Shown here: positions 8,029-14,745 of the stretch, in pieces
How positions within the stretch are numbered: position 1 is the stretch's first letter
Layout: each line of letters starts with the position of its first letter
Source of the DNA: an uncultured bacterium
GTDB taxonomy: Bacteria > Actinomycetota > Coriobacteriia > Coriobacteriales > Atopobiaceae
Length of the DNA: 15,809 nucleotides
Direction of reading: 5' to 3'
Assembly: GCA_905214865.1 (NCBI GenBank)
Contig: CAJMNO010000037.1
Location: forward strand, 1-15,809
Made by a program: the position numbers and the translations under genes
The notes under the pieces: generated by a model
Told to the model about the DNA's origin: nothing
Database searches by the model: none
The model's input: only the letters and a program-made list of their open reading frames with translations

Positions 8029-8336
8029 CGCTTGCGATGACCGTCCTCGCGGCGGTCGCGTTCACCGTCGCGTGGTACTCGGGCAGGGGAGAGGGGATGC
8101 TCCTCTCCCTCCCGTGCCTCATGTACTGGGGTGCGTCGCTCATGTGGCTCGTCGATGCCGTCGCGGAGTACCTGAGCGAGGGTATCGCGATCTTCAACCC
8201 CTCGGGCGGGCAGCTTGCGAACGATGCCTTCCTCGGGCTGTGCGTCGTGACGCTCGGCCTGGTGGTCTGGGTTGTCGCGCTGCTGGTGAGGGACCCGTGC
8301 GGTCGCGTCCGCGAGGCGATTCTCCGCCACCGCTAG
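8025..8336 (+). CDS. Small three-helix membrane protein, function unknown (second of pair)
   Basis: The 103-residue protein starts at a GTG (8025) overlapping the previous stop as GTGA. It has three hydrophobic segments: about 2-17, about 22-44 (LLSLPCLMYWGASLMWLVDAV) and about 70-92 (LGLCVVTLGLVVWVVALLV). A short basic tail is predicted to be cytoplasmic. An acidic residue pair (DAVAEYL) sits at the end of the second helix. No catalytic motif is visible. The overlap with the preceding gene suggests a two-subunit membrane complex. The gene is followed by a large inverted repeat at 8377-8463, and the rest of the 1.55 kb to ohyA has no gene I can support. Confidence 0.72.
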   Translation: MTLAMTVLAAVAFTVAWYSGRGEGMLLSLPCLMYWGASLMWLVDAVAEYLSEGIAIFNPSGGQLANDAFLGLCVVTLGLVVWVVALLVRDPCGRVREAILRHR

Positions 8337-8376
8337 GTGGGGTTCGCGGCAATGCCATGGGGGATGCCGAGCGTTC

Positions 8377-8463
8377 CTAGGGCTCGCACGGATCCTCGTC
8401 ACCTCTCCCGCACGAGGGCTAGGATCATTCAGCATCGAGTACGGAAATCCGTGCGGGGCCTAG
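8377..8463. repeat. 87-bp stem structure with internal hairpin
   Basis: CTAGGGCTCGCACGGAT (8377-8393) and ATCCGTGCGGGGCCTAG (8447-8463) pair over 17 positions with two imperfections, one of which would be G-U in RNA. Directly inside the left arm is a second hairpin, CCTCGT/ACGAGG (8394-8399, 8412-8417). About 29 bases of the interior stay unpaired. There is no T-run, so a simple intrinsic terminator is unlikely. It could be a structured RNA at the 3' end of the small-gene transcript, or a DNA element bordering the repeats that follow. Confidence 0.55.
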
Positions 8464-8508
8464 CGGAATTAAGCGCCCGAGCATCCAAGGGGGTGTTTGC
8501 TGGGGACG

Positions 8509-8674
8509 CCCGCTGAGGAATTACGACCTATGGCAATCCGAGTTCCTTTTCTGCTGAGGAAAGTCGAGTATTGGCAGTGGATGGGACCGGGATGGGCCGG
8601 GTCGGCCGCCAAAATTCGACATTCCTCAGCGGTTTCGTTGCCCGGATTGCCAACGCTCGGTTTTTCTCAGCGCC
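8509..8674. repeat. Inverted repeat with 67-bp arms, each holding two 41-bp repeats
   Basis: The two arms (8509-8575 and 8608-8674) align as reverse complements without gaps around a 32-bp centre at 8576-8607. Each arm holds two copies of a motif running TTGCCA, then CTCGA, then TTCCTCAGC, with 41 bp between copies. TCCTCAGC-type elements are at 8512-8519 and 8553-8560 (minus), and 8623-8630 and 8664-8671 (plus). The block GGATTGCCA is exact in both arms. The innermost 25 bp of each arm match at 21 positions. Confidence 0.7.
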
Positions 8675-8708
8675 CCTGTCGTGGCGGGGCGATGCAAGGG
8701 CCCCTCCG

Positions 8709-8779
8709 ATTGCCACAACTCAAGATTCCTCAGCAGTGCTGGGAGCCCGTCCGCAGAACGCCAGGGGAATCGAGCCCCT
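8709..8779. repeat. Fifth TTGCCA/TCCTCAGC copy and adjacent hairpin
   Basis: ATTGCCA (8709-8715) followed by TCCTCAGC (8727-8734) repeats the motif of the inverted repeat just upstream, 63 bp after its last copy. Behind it, AGGGG-AATCGAG-CCCCT (8763-8779) forms a 5-bp stem with a 7-base loop. The hairpin superficially resembles a tRNA T-arm, but no other part of a tRNA is present. Confidence 0.45.
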
Positions 8780-9146
8780 CCGCATGTGGATGTGGCGACG
8801 ACCACGGCCACCCCCTCCCTGCCGGGTGGTTCGGGTGCACCGCTGCAGGCAGTTTTCGCATTCGGCAGGATCGTTCCCGACAACCCGTGCGTGGGACGGA
8901 GGGTACGGCATCTCCTCTCTCACGGAATTGTTTTGCAGGTCAAAGAATGGGTTGGGACGTTTTGGGGAACGCCTGGTTGGCCATGGGGTGGAACCGCCTT
9001 GTCGGTGGGCTCTGCATCTCACTCTGGGTCTCTCCGTGCCCTTTCCCGAGCTCTTTTTCTCTTCGAAGGGTGGGTATCACCTCCGAGCAAGCTCCGGCGT
9101 GTTGCTGATGCCCAGTCTCCCCGACGACGGTTGGAAGGCATCAGAA
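8780..9146. other. Gene-free spacer, no supported feature
   Basis: Open frames here lack ribosome sites and overlap each other in several frames. I see no promoter, RNA gene or strong dyad. The 11-mer GAGCTCTTTTT at 9048-9058 recurs at 9616-9626 on the other side of the dyad array, in the same orientation. Confidence 0.4.
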
Positions 9147-9154
9147 CTCGAACC

Positions 9155-9495
9155 ATGGCGACCAAAGCCCGATATGAGTGCCTCTCAGGTCCGCCTCAGG
9201 GGGGAGAGAACCTGCTCTATCAGAGTAACCGCAGGTAGAACGGGGGGAGAGGTACCCTACCCTCCGACAGATGGCAAGGACTTCCCGTTGTGAGCACTCA
9301 CATCGGGGGTCTCTTGCCAATCTGCCCCTTTCCCGTGCTCCCATGGCAGCTGCTGCCGTATATGAGCACTCACTTCGGGAGTTTCCTGCCAAGATTCGAT
9401 ATTTGATGAGCTGACAACTGGGCAAACGCCCCTCTGGCAATCTCCGCGTCAGTTGACGCCCGCCGCGGGTACTCACCTCGGGAGCTTCCTGCCAA
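9155..9495 (-). repeat. Array of 50-bp nested palindromes, core TGAGTGCTCA (inverted copy of the 15.3-15.7 kb array)
   Basis: Two complete 50-bp units lie at 9271-9320 and 9343-9392, centred 72 bp apart. Each has outer arms (ATGGCAAG/CTTGCCAA; ATGGCAG/CTGCCAA) and the core TGAGCACTCA exactly at its centre. CCCG/CGGG inner arms are paired in the first unit; in the second only the right one (CGGGAG) is clear. A half-conserved unit ends at 9495, 103 bp on, and a degenerate one lies at 9155-9204. Read on the minus strand, the units, the 22-bp short spacer and the beginning CCCAG-TTG of the long spacer match the array at 15260-15655. CTCGAACCATGGCG at 9147-9160 is the exact reverse complement of that array's right boundary. 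Confidence 0.8.
9210..9236. repeat. Hairpin inside the dyad array spacer
   Basis: ACCTGC (9210-9215) pairs with GCAGGT (9231-9236), and CTCT/AGAG can pair inside. It lies in the spacer between the degenerate and first complete units of the array and has no equivalent in the related array. Confidence 0.35.
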
Positions 9496-9795
9496 CGTTG
9501 CATGATTGATGCCAGATCGATGCAGTGTCCCTCGATGGATTAGCACGGACGCCAAGGTCGGCGTACTGGTTAGCCCTGGCCTCCACCACGGTGCCCTCCT
9601 CCGCTTCCCTTCTATGAGCTCTTTTTATGGCGTGCTTGTGCGGGGGGTTCCGGCCTTTCGCTGCGGCTCGGCTGGATTTACGGAATCCAAGGAAGTGAGA
9701 TGGGCGTTGCGCCTGGAGCTGCACTCGGTGTTGAGCTGCACACGAGAAGCGGGGAGTCTGGGGCTGCCCTCGACCTCATCCCAACGACTAACCGC
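9496..9795. other. Gene-free spacer between dyad array and ohyA terminator
   Basis: The first 25 bp still resemble the long spacer of the dyad arrays (CGTTGCATGATTGATG, compare the minus-strand form of CATCATCTTTGCAAC at 15.5 kb). The dyad ACGCC/GGCGT lies near 9550-9566. GAGCTCTTTTT at 9616-9626 repeats the 11-mer at 9048. No gene is supported. Confidence 0.4.
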
Positions 9796-9837
9796 AAAAG
9801 GCGGCTCCACGGCCGGTGGAACGGGTCGGGGAGCCGC
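9796..9837 (-). terminator. Intrinsic terminator of ohyA
   Basis: On the minus strand GCGGCTCC pairs with GGAGCCGC (plus coordinates 9830-9837 and 9801-9808) and is followed by TTTT (9796-9799). It starts about 50 bases after the ohyA stop. A smaller hairpin, CTCTCG/CGAGAG (9851-9868), lies between it and the stop. Confidence 0.7.
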
Positions 9838-9887
9838 AGGCAAAGCGTTTCTCTCGCCTGGACGAGAGGAAGCCGGACTCGCAGCGC

Positions 9888-11666
9888 CTAGATCAGCCCC
9901 TCGCTCTGCAGGAGCTTCTCGACCTCGGTCCCGCGGACCATCTTCAGCACGGTCTGGAGCGCCATGCGCTGCTTCAGGTCGAGGTCCATCTGGGAGAGCT
10001 TCTTGCCGTCGGTCAGCATGTACACGCTCCGCAGCAGGTCGCGCACGTCGAAGACGCTGCCCCACACCTCGGGGACGCCGCGGTCGACGCCGCACAGCGT
10101 GTACACCGCCTCCATGCCGGTGCGGATGGAGTACTCGGTGGTGAACACGGTGTCGCGCGGGGTCTCGGCGTACTGCCCGATGAACGCAAGGTTCACGGAG
10201 CCGGCGGGCACCACGTCGGGGCGGTCGCCCGCACGGCGCGGCTCGAAGAACGACGTCACGTACGGCATCATGCACGGCGTGGTGTTGCACTCCTCCTCGG
10301 CGAGGCGACGTATGTCCTGGCGCGGGATCCCGATGTGGTAAAGCCACTCGGCGCACAGCTCCTCGCCCGTGCACTGGTACATGGGCTTGTCCACGAAGTC
10401 GCCCTTGTCGTCCCAGCAGTTGAGGCCGTAGACCCAGATGAGGCAGTGGTCGTCGGGTTGGTCGGTGAACTGGCCCTGGCGGTTGATGGTCCAGCTGAGA
10501 AGCCAGCTCGAGTCCTTGGCGGTCACGATGCCGCCGGTGACCACGCGCCCCGAGAGCGGGTCGCGGTGGCAGATCGCCTCGATGGCTGAGAGGATCTGCC
10601 TGTTGGCGGTGTCGACGGTCCAGGACTCCCAGCTCGTCTCCTTGATGGACTTGAAGAACTTCTCGGGATGGCCAAACGATGGGTCCTGCTTGGCGAGCAT
10701 CTTCCACAGGTCGACCGAGGGGCCCGTCCCGTTCTGGATGTCCACCACGGGCGCGTGGGTCTGATCGCCGTACGCGGAGCCGTCGCCCTGGGCGCCGTTG
10801 GTGACAAACACCAGGTCGTTCTCGGTCAGGTGCAGCGTGTGGCGCTGCCCCGCCTGCGTGTACGAGAGCTGCCGGGCGACCTTGCGGTCGGTGGTGCAGT
10901 CGCACACCACGTCGGTCACGCACGCCTCGAACTCGATCTTGGCCCCCGCGTCCGTGATGTACTTCACCATGGGCTTGATCATCGAATCGTACTGGTTGTA
11001 GCGCGTGAAGCGCAGGGCCGAGAGGTCAGGCAGCCCGTCGATGTGATGGATGTAGCGCTGCATGTAGCGCTTCATCTCGATGGCGGAGTGCCACTTCTCG
11101 AAGGCGAACATGGTCTGCCAGTAGATCCAGAAGTTGGTGTTATAGAACTTGTCGTCGAACACGTCGTCGATGGTCTTGTCGGCCAGCTCCTCGTCGGTCG
11201 CCAGGAACAGCTTGGTCAGCTCGGCGAGGGCCTCCTTGCTCATGCCGTACTTCTTGTCGGTGTGGGCGTCCTGCCCTTGGTTCTGGGTCACGCGGCAGAG
11301 CGAGAAGTTGGGGTCGTCCTTGTTGAGCTTGTAGTACTCGGAGAAGATCGTCTCGCCCGGGTTCACGATCGACGGGATGGAGCGGAACAGGTCCCACATG
11401 CACTCGAAGTGGTTGTCCATCTCGCGGCCGCCGCGCATGATGAAGCCCTTGGACTGGTCGTGGATGCCGTCGCACGACCCGCCGGCAAGCGGCAGGTTCT
11501 CGAACAGCGTGATGTTCTCGCCCGGCATGTGCGCGTCGCGGATGAGGTAGCACGCAGCGGAGAGGCCCGCCAGCCCCGTCCCCACGATGTACGCGTGCTT
11601 GCGCTCGATCCCATCAGGCTTCTCCGGCGTCGCGAACGCCTCGTAGTTCCCGCTCGAGTAGTACAT
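9888..11666 (-). CDS. ohyA: Oleate hydratase (FAD-dependent fatty-acid hydratase)
   Basis: The 592-residue enzyme adds water to the double bond of oleate and related unsaturated fatty acids to give 10-hydroxy acids, and in gut bacteria it detoxifies such lipids. Visible are the FAD dinucleotide fold YIVGTGLAGLSAACYL (26-41), RGGREMDNHFE (78-88) containing the catalytic-site Glu82, and YWQTMFAFEKWHS leading to KRYMQRY with Tyr201. Both numbers coincide with the known Staphylococcus enzyme. The N terminus MYYSSGNYEAF is diagnostic. I start it at 11666 because GAGGAGG lies eight bases upstream; the frame runs ten residues further without a site. It is divergent from a TetR gene with a dyad operator between them and has its own terminator. 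Confidence 0.97.
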   Translation of the reverse strand: MYYSSGNYEAFATPEKPDGIERKHAYIVGTGLAGLSAACYLIRDAHMPGENITLFENLPLAGGSCDGIHDQSKGFIMRGGREMDNHFECMWDLFRSIPSIVNPGETIFSEYYKLNKDDPNFSLCRVTQNQGQDAHTDKKYGMSKEALAELTKLFLATDEELADKTIDDVFDDKFYNTNFWIYWQTMFAFEKWHSAIEMKRYMQRYIHHIDGLPDLSALRFTRYNQYDSMIKPMVKYITDAGAKIEFEACVTDVVCDCTTDRKVARQLSYTQAGQRHTLHLTENDLVFVTNGAQGDGSAYGDQTHAPVVDIQNGTGPSVDLWKMLAKQDPSFGHPEKFFKSIKETSWESWTVDTANRQILSAIEAICHRDPLSGRVVTGGIVTAKDSSWLLSWTINRQGQFTDQPDDHCLIWVYGLNCWDDKGDFVDKPMYQCTGEELCAEWLYHIGIPRQDIRRLAEEECNTTPCMMPYVTSFFEPRRAGDRPDVVPAGSVNLAFIGQYAETPRDTVFTTEYSIRTGMEAVYTLCGVDRGVPEVWGSVFDVRDLLRSVYMLTDGKKLSQMDLDLKQRMALQTVLKMVRGTEVEKLLQSEGLI

Positions 11667-11810
11667 GCTGGTGGCCTCCTCAGACTCGCTTCCCACGATG
11701 CGCGACGACCAGCGGGACGGCCGACATCCGCCCCGCGCGTCGTCTCTCTCGCTGATACCAGATGGCTACCCGAGGGGGAGCTTGCGGCAAACTCATTGAA
11801 TCGCCGCGAG

Positions 11811-11829
11811 TGATAAGAATCTCATCACT
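11811..11829. promoter_or_regulatory. 19-bp dyad operator between ohyA and tetR
   Basis: GTGATAAGA-A-TCTCATCAC is a palindrome with one mismatched pair around a single central base, 145 bp before the ohyA start and 90 bp before the tetR start. Its size and position fit an operator for the adjacent TetR protein controlling both genes. TTGAAT (11797-11802) on the plus strand and TTGGGG near 11835 on the minus strand are weak -35 candidates, so the dyad probably overlaps a promoter. Confidence 0.65.
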
Positions 11830-11918
11830 TGCCCCAATCTGATGGGCAGGTGGGCGGAATTGGGTATCCCTACTGGGTGTGCGCGAATCGGGCGCGCGAG
11901 GCTTGCGGGGAGGTGGCC

Positions 11919-12608
11919 ATGTCGCAGATAACGGAGCGGGCGCTCTCGGAGGCCCTGCAGCGCATCCTGCTGACCAAGCCGCTCGGCAAGGTGACGGTGA
12001 CCGAGATCGCGGAGGAGTGCGGCGTCAACCGCATGACCTTCTACTACCACTTTCGCGACATCTACGACCTGGTGGAGTGGACCTGCCGCGACTTCGCGGA
12101 GCGTGCGCTGGGCGAGAACAAGACCTACGACACCTGGCAGCAGGGGTTCCTGGCGATCTTTGGCTCGGTGGGGCAGCACAAGGCGTTCGTGACGAGCGTG
12201 TACCACTCCATGAGCCGCGAGCAGCTGGAGCGCTACCTGTACGACGTGACGTACGACCTGCTCATAGGGGTCGTGGAGGAGGAGTCCGCCGGCCTCGACG
12301 TGAGCGATGACGAGAAGGCGTTCATCGCGGACTTCTACAAGTACGGCTTCGTTGGCATGATGCTCGCCTGGATCCGCGACGGCATGCGAGAGGACCCGGA
12401 GCAGATCGTGGGGCGCCTCTCGATTATGGCGCAGGGCAACTTTCGCAAGGCCCTGTGCGCGTTCGCCGCGAGGGGTGGCGACGGATCGGCGGGCGAGACG
12501 AGCGCTGCAGGCGAGGGTGCGGGCGAGACGAGCGCGGGCGCCCGGGACGAGGCCGCACCCACCGGCGGCGGGCAGCCAGCCGCGACGGACGGGGGCGAGG
12601 GCCGATGA
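11919..12608 (+). CDS. TetR/AcrR-family transcriptional regulator (probable regulator of ohyA)
   Basis: The 229-residue protein has an N-terminal TetR helix-turn-helix (about 1-48), including KVTVTEIAEECGVNRMTFYYHFRDIYDLVEW. A helical ligand/dimer domain of the DhaS/TetR_C type follows to about residue 182. The last 45 residues are a Gly/Ala/Glu/Thr-rich low-complexity tail encoded partly by a 17-bp direct repeat (12489-12505 and 12519-12535, 30 bp apart), giving GETSA twice. I start it at 11919, after GGGGAGG; a longer frame from 11829 would begin at the operator dyad. It is divergent from ohyA, so I infer fatty-acid-responsive control of the hydratase. The stop overlaps the next gene's ATG. 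Confidence 0.88.
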   Translation: MSQITERALSEALQRILLTKPLGKVTVTEIAEECGVNRMTFYYHFRDIYDLVEWTCRDFAERALGENKTYDTWQQGFLAIFGSVGQHKAFVTSVYHSMSREQLERYLYDVTYDLLIGVVEEESAGLDVSDDEKAFIADFYKYGFVGMMLAWIRDGMREDPEQIVGRLSIMAQGNFRKALCAFAARGGDGSAGETSAAGEGAGETSAGARDEAAPTGGGQPAATDGGEGR

Positions 12609-13252
12609 TCTATCTCACCGCAGACCTGCACCTGGGGCACCGGTCCATCGTCACCATCGGGGAGGGGCGGCCCTTCCGCTCCATTGACGAGCACGACCGT
12701 GCCATCATCGCCAACATCAACGACACCGTGAGCCTGGAGGACGAGCTCTGGATTCTGGGAGACGTGACCCGCGAGCGCGGTGCCAGGTCCATCGCCTGCG
12801 CCATGCGGCGCATCAACTGCCGGCACGTCCGCCTGGTGCTGGGCAACCACGACCGCGAGCGGGCCTGCCTGGAGAGCGGGGCCTTTGAGTCGGTGGCGCG
12901 CTACGAGGACACCGGCGTGCGTCTGGCGGACGGCACCTGGCAGAGGCTCGTGCTGTTCCACTACCCGGTGCTGGACTGGGACGGCATGCACCGCGGCTCG
13001 GTGATGCTGCACGGGCACATCCACTCGCGCGGGCTTGCGGAGGGGGAGGAGCCCCAGGGTCCCGTCGCCACCGAGCACGTGCACGCGCTCCACGGCTACA
13101 ACGAGTGGTGCCGCCGCCAGGGTCTGCGTCGCTACGACGTGGGCGTGGACGCCAACGGATACCGCCCGGTGAGCCTGGCGCAGGTCCTCTCGTCCATGGG
13201 GGTCGAGGGATGCTCCGCGGGACTCTCCTGGGACCCCTCCCACTGGAGGTAG
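12605..13252 (+). CDS. Metallophosphoesterase (calcineurin-like, YfcE-like small phosphatase)
   Basis: The 215-residue protein shows the full dinuclear metal set: DLHLGH (Asp7, His9), GDV (Asp53), GNHD (Asn81, His82), HYP (His119) and GHIHS (His137, His139). The family includes phosphodiesterases and phosphatases; the substrate cannot be read from sequence. The ATG at 12605 overlaps the tetR stop as ATGA, giving tight coupling to the regulator. The frame extends further upstream, but as arginine-rich translation of the tetR tail. The C terminus has a region YNEWCRRQGLRRYDVGVDANGYRPVSL, common in this phosphoesterase subgroup. No tie to fatty-acid metabolism is evident beyond the shared transcript. 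Confidence 0.9.
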   Translation: MIYLTADLHLGHRSIVTIGEGRPFRSIDEHDRAIIANINDTVSLEDELWILGDVTRERGARSIACAMRRINCRHVRLVLGNHDRERACLESGAFESVARYEDTGVRLADGTWQRLVLFHYPVLDWDGMHRGSVMLHGHIHSRGLAEGEEPQGPVATEHVHALHGYNEWCRRQGLRRYDVGVDANGYRPVSLAQVLSSMGVEGCSAGLSWDPSHWR

Positions 13253-13377
13253 TGGCTGGGGGAGAGGGACGCGGGCTGCCGGCTGGATGGGCCCGGCGCA
13301 TGGGTGTGCGGGCCTCTCGCCTGGCTTGCGCGAGACGGGCGGGCCACTCGCCGTCGTAACCGTCGCGTTGCGGGCCG

Positions 13378-13406
13378 CCTGCCGTGGGGCGGGCGGGGCT
13401 TACAAT
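13378..13406 (+). promoter_or_regulatory. Promoter of the AEC transporter gene
   Basis: TTGCGG (13378-13383) and TACAAT (13401-13406) are 17 bp apart. Transcription would begin near 13413, about 45 bases before the start codon. Confidence 0.65.
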
Positions 13407-13458
13407 GCCACGAGGCCCCGGTCGCCGCTGACGTCCGACTTGGGCGCAAAATCGCAAC

Positions 13459-14439
13459 GTGGATCGGAATCGCCTGGTGGACAGCCTCATCTTCAGTGTC
13501 AACGCTACCTTCCCCATCTTCCTGACCATGCTCGTGGGCATGCTGCTGCGCCGGCTGGGGATGATGGACCAGGCGTTCACGAGCTACCTCAATGGGTTCG
13601 TGTTCAAGGTCGCGCTGCCGGTCCTGCTGTTCCAGGACCTCGCCACGCAGGACTTCGCCGCCGCCTGGGACGGGCGCTTCGTGCTGTTCTGCTTCCTGGC
13701 GACTGCCGCCAGCATGGTGGGGATCGTGCTTCTCGCCCGTGCGATGGTGCGCGACGTGGGGCAGCGCGGCGAGTTCATCCAGGCGAGCTATCGCAGCTCG
13801 GCGGCCATCCTGGGCATCGCCTTCATCCAGAGCATCTATGGGAGCGCCCCGTCCAGCATGGCGGCGCTGATGATCCTGGGCAGCGTGCCCCTGTACAACG
13901 TGTTCGCCGTGGTGGTGCTCACGCTCACGGCCGATGGTGGCGGGGAGCGGGCGTCCGCGGGTGAGCTGGCGCGCAGGGCCGTCCGCGGCGTGGTCACCAA
14001 CCCGATCATCCTCGGGATTGCGGCGGGCTTCGCCTGGTCGCTGCTGGGGCTTCCCATGCCGGTGGTGCTGGGGTCGACGGTCAAGAACGTCGCCGTGCTC
14101 GCGACGCCGCTCGGGCTCATCGCGATGGGGGCGTCGTTCGACTTCCGCGCGGCACGCGGCAGCGTCGGAATCGCGGCGGTCGCGACGCTGATCAAGCTCA
14201 TCGTGCTGGTCGCGATCTTCATGCCCGTGGCCATCCACCTGGGCTTCCGCGACCAGCAGCTGGTCGCCCTGCTGGTGATGCTGGGGTCCGCCTCCACCGT
14301 CAGCTGCTACATCATGGCGCGCAACATGGGGCACGACGGCGTGCTCACCTCCACCATCGTGATGATGACCACGCTGGGGTGCGCGCTCACGCTCACGGGG
14401 TGGCTGTGGATGCTCCGTGCGGGCGGCTTCGTGGGGTAG
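13459..14439 (+). CDS. AEC-family transporter (auxin efflux carrier type membrane protein)
   Basis: The 326-residue protein has about ten hydrophobic helices in the two-times-five arrangement of the AEC family, with a central hydrophilic loop near 153-170 (TADGGGERASAGELARR). The N-terminal half contains FIQASYRSSAAILGIAF, and the C-terminal half has TVKNVAVLATPLGLIAMGASFDF and SASTVSCYIMARNMG, segments typical of malate/auxin efflux relatives. Bacterial members mostly carry organic or amino acids; the substrate here is unknown. The chosen start is a GTG at 13459 without a strong ribosome site; the promoter spacing supports it. It stands alone, about 200 bp after the phosphoesterase. Confidence 0.9.
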   Translation: MDRNRLVDSLIFSVNATFPIFLTMLVGMLLRRLGMMDQAFTSYLNGFVFKVALPVLLFQDLATQDFAAAWDGRFVLFCFLATAASMVGIVLLARAMVRDVGQRGEFIQASYRSSAAILGIAFIQSIYGSAPSSMAALMILGSVPLYNVFAVVVLTLTADGGGERASAGELARRAVRGVVTNPIILGIAAGFAWSLLGLPMPVVLGSTVKNVAVLATPLGLIAMGASFDFRAARGSVGIAAVATLIKLIVLVAIFMPVAIHLGFRDQQLVALLVMLGSASTVSCYIMARNMGHDGVLTSTIVMMTTLGCALTLTGWLWMLRAGGFVG

Positions 14440-14589
14440 GGGAGAGGGACGCGCGCCCAGCGTGGCCGCCCAACCCGACGCATGTGGCGGTGTCGCCTGG
14501 ACCGTGACAGTGCTGCCTGGGGTCCCTGGGGCTGGCTTGAAAGCCTGGGCTGCCCGTTCTCGCCCTGAAAAAGTCAAAGAAGGGAGGGG

Positions 14590-14637
14590 GCTACCGTCTT
14601 AGGTCATCTGGGGTAGCGAGGCCGTCAGCCTCATTTT
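14590..14637 (+). terminator. Probable terminator downstream of AEC gene
   Basis: GAGGC-CGTCA-GCCTC (14618-14632) is a 5-bp hairpin followed by ATTTT, preceded immediately by a larger hairpin, GCTACC/GGTAGC (14590-14595, 14612-14617). The pair lies 150-200 bases after the AEC stop. The short stem keeps confidence moderate. Confidence 0.4.
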
Positions 14638-14677
14638 CGCTCAGTGGGAAGACAAAGAAGGAGGCGGCTTGTGAGGT

Positions 14678-14712
14678 CTCCTCTCAAAGCTCCCGCTTAC
14701 AGGTGAGAGGAG
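14678..14712. repeat. 9-bp-arm inverted repeat before the GTGTACAC array
   Basis: CTCCTCTCA (14678-14686) and TGAGAGGAG (14704-14712) are exact reverse complements around a 17-base loop. GAGTGCTC, the core of the other palindrome family, overlaps its right end at 14710-14717. It may mark the left edge of the cluster. Confidence 0.4.
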
Positions 14713-14745
14713 TGCTCGCATGTCCCAGTCGGTCGGCCCTTCCCG

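Noticed and set aside
8763..8779. tRNA T-arm-like hairpin followed by CCGCA
   Set aside because: The loop lacks the TTCRANY consensus, and no acceptor, D or anticodon arm can be drawn upstream.
8571..9293. Possible 240-residue protein on the plus strand in the gene-poor region
   Set aside because: It runs through the inverted repeat, overlaps other frames of similar length, has no ribosome site and shows no recognisable domain.
9147..9495. Insertion sequence or MITE with terminal repeats
   Set aside because: I found no transposase, no terminal inverted repeat pair bounding the whole block and no clear target duplication. The 14-mer boundary is shared with another array but occurs at only one end.
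9506..10144. Plus-strand open frame running into ohyA
   Set aside because: Its second half is antisense to ohyA and arginine-rich, an artefact of GC-rich sequence; the ohyA terminator also lies within it.
12455..12604. Upstream extension of the phosphoesterase frame
   Set aside because: It is arginine-rich translation of the tetR tail; the ATG at 12605 directly precedes the first metal motif and overlaps the tetR stop.
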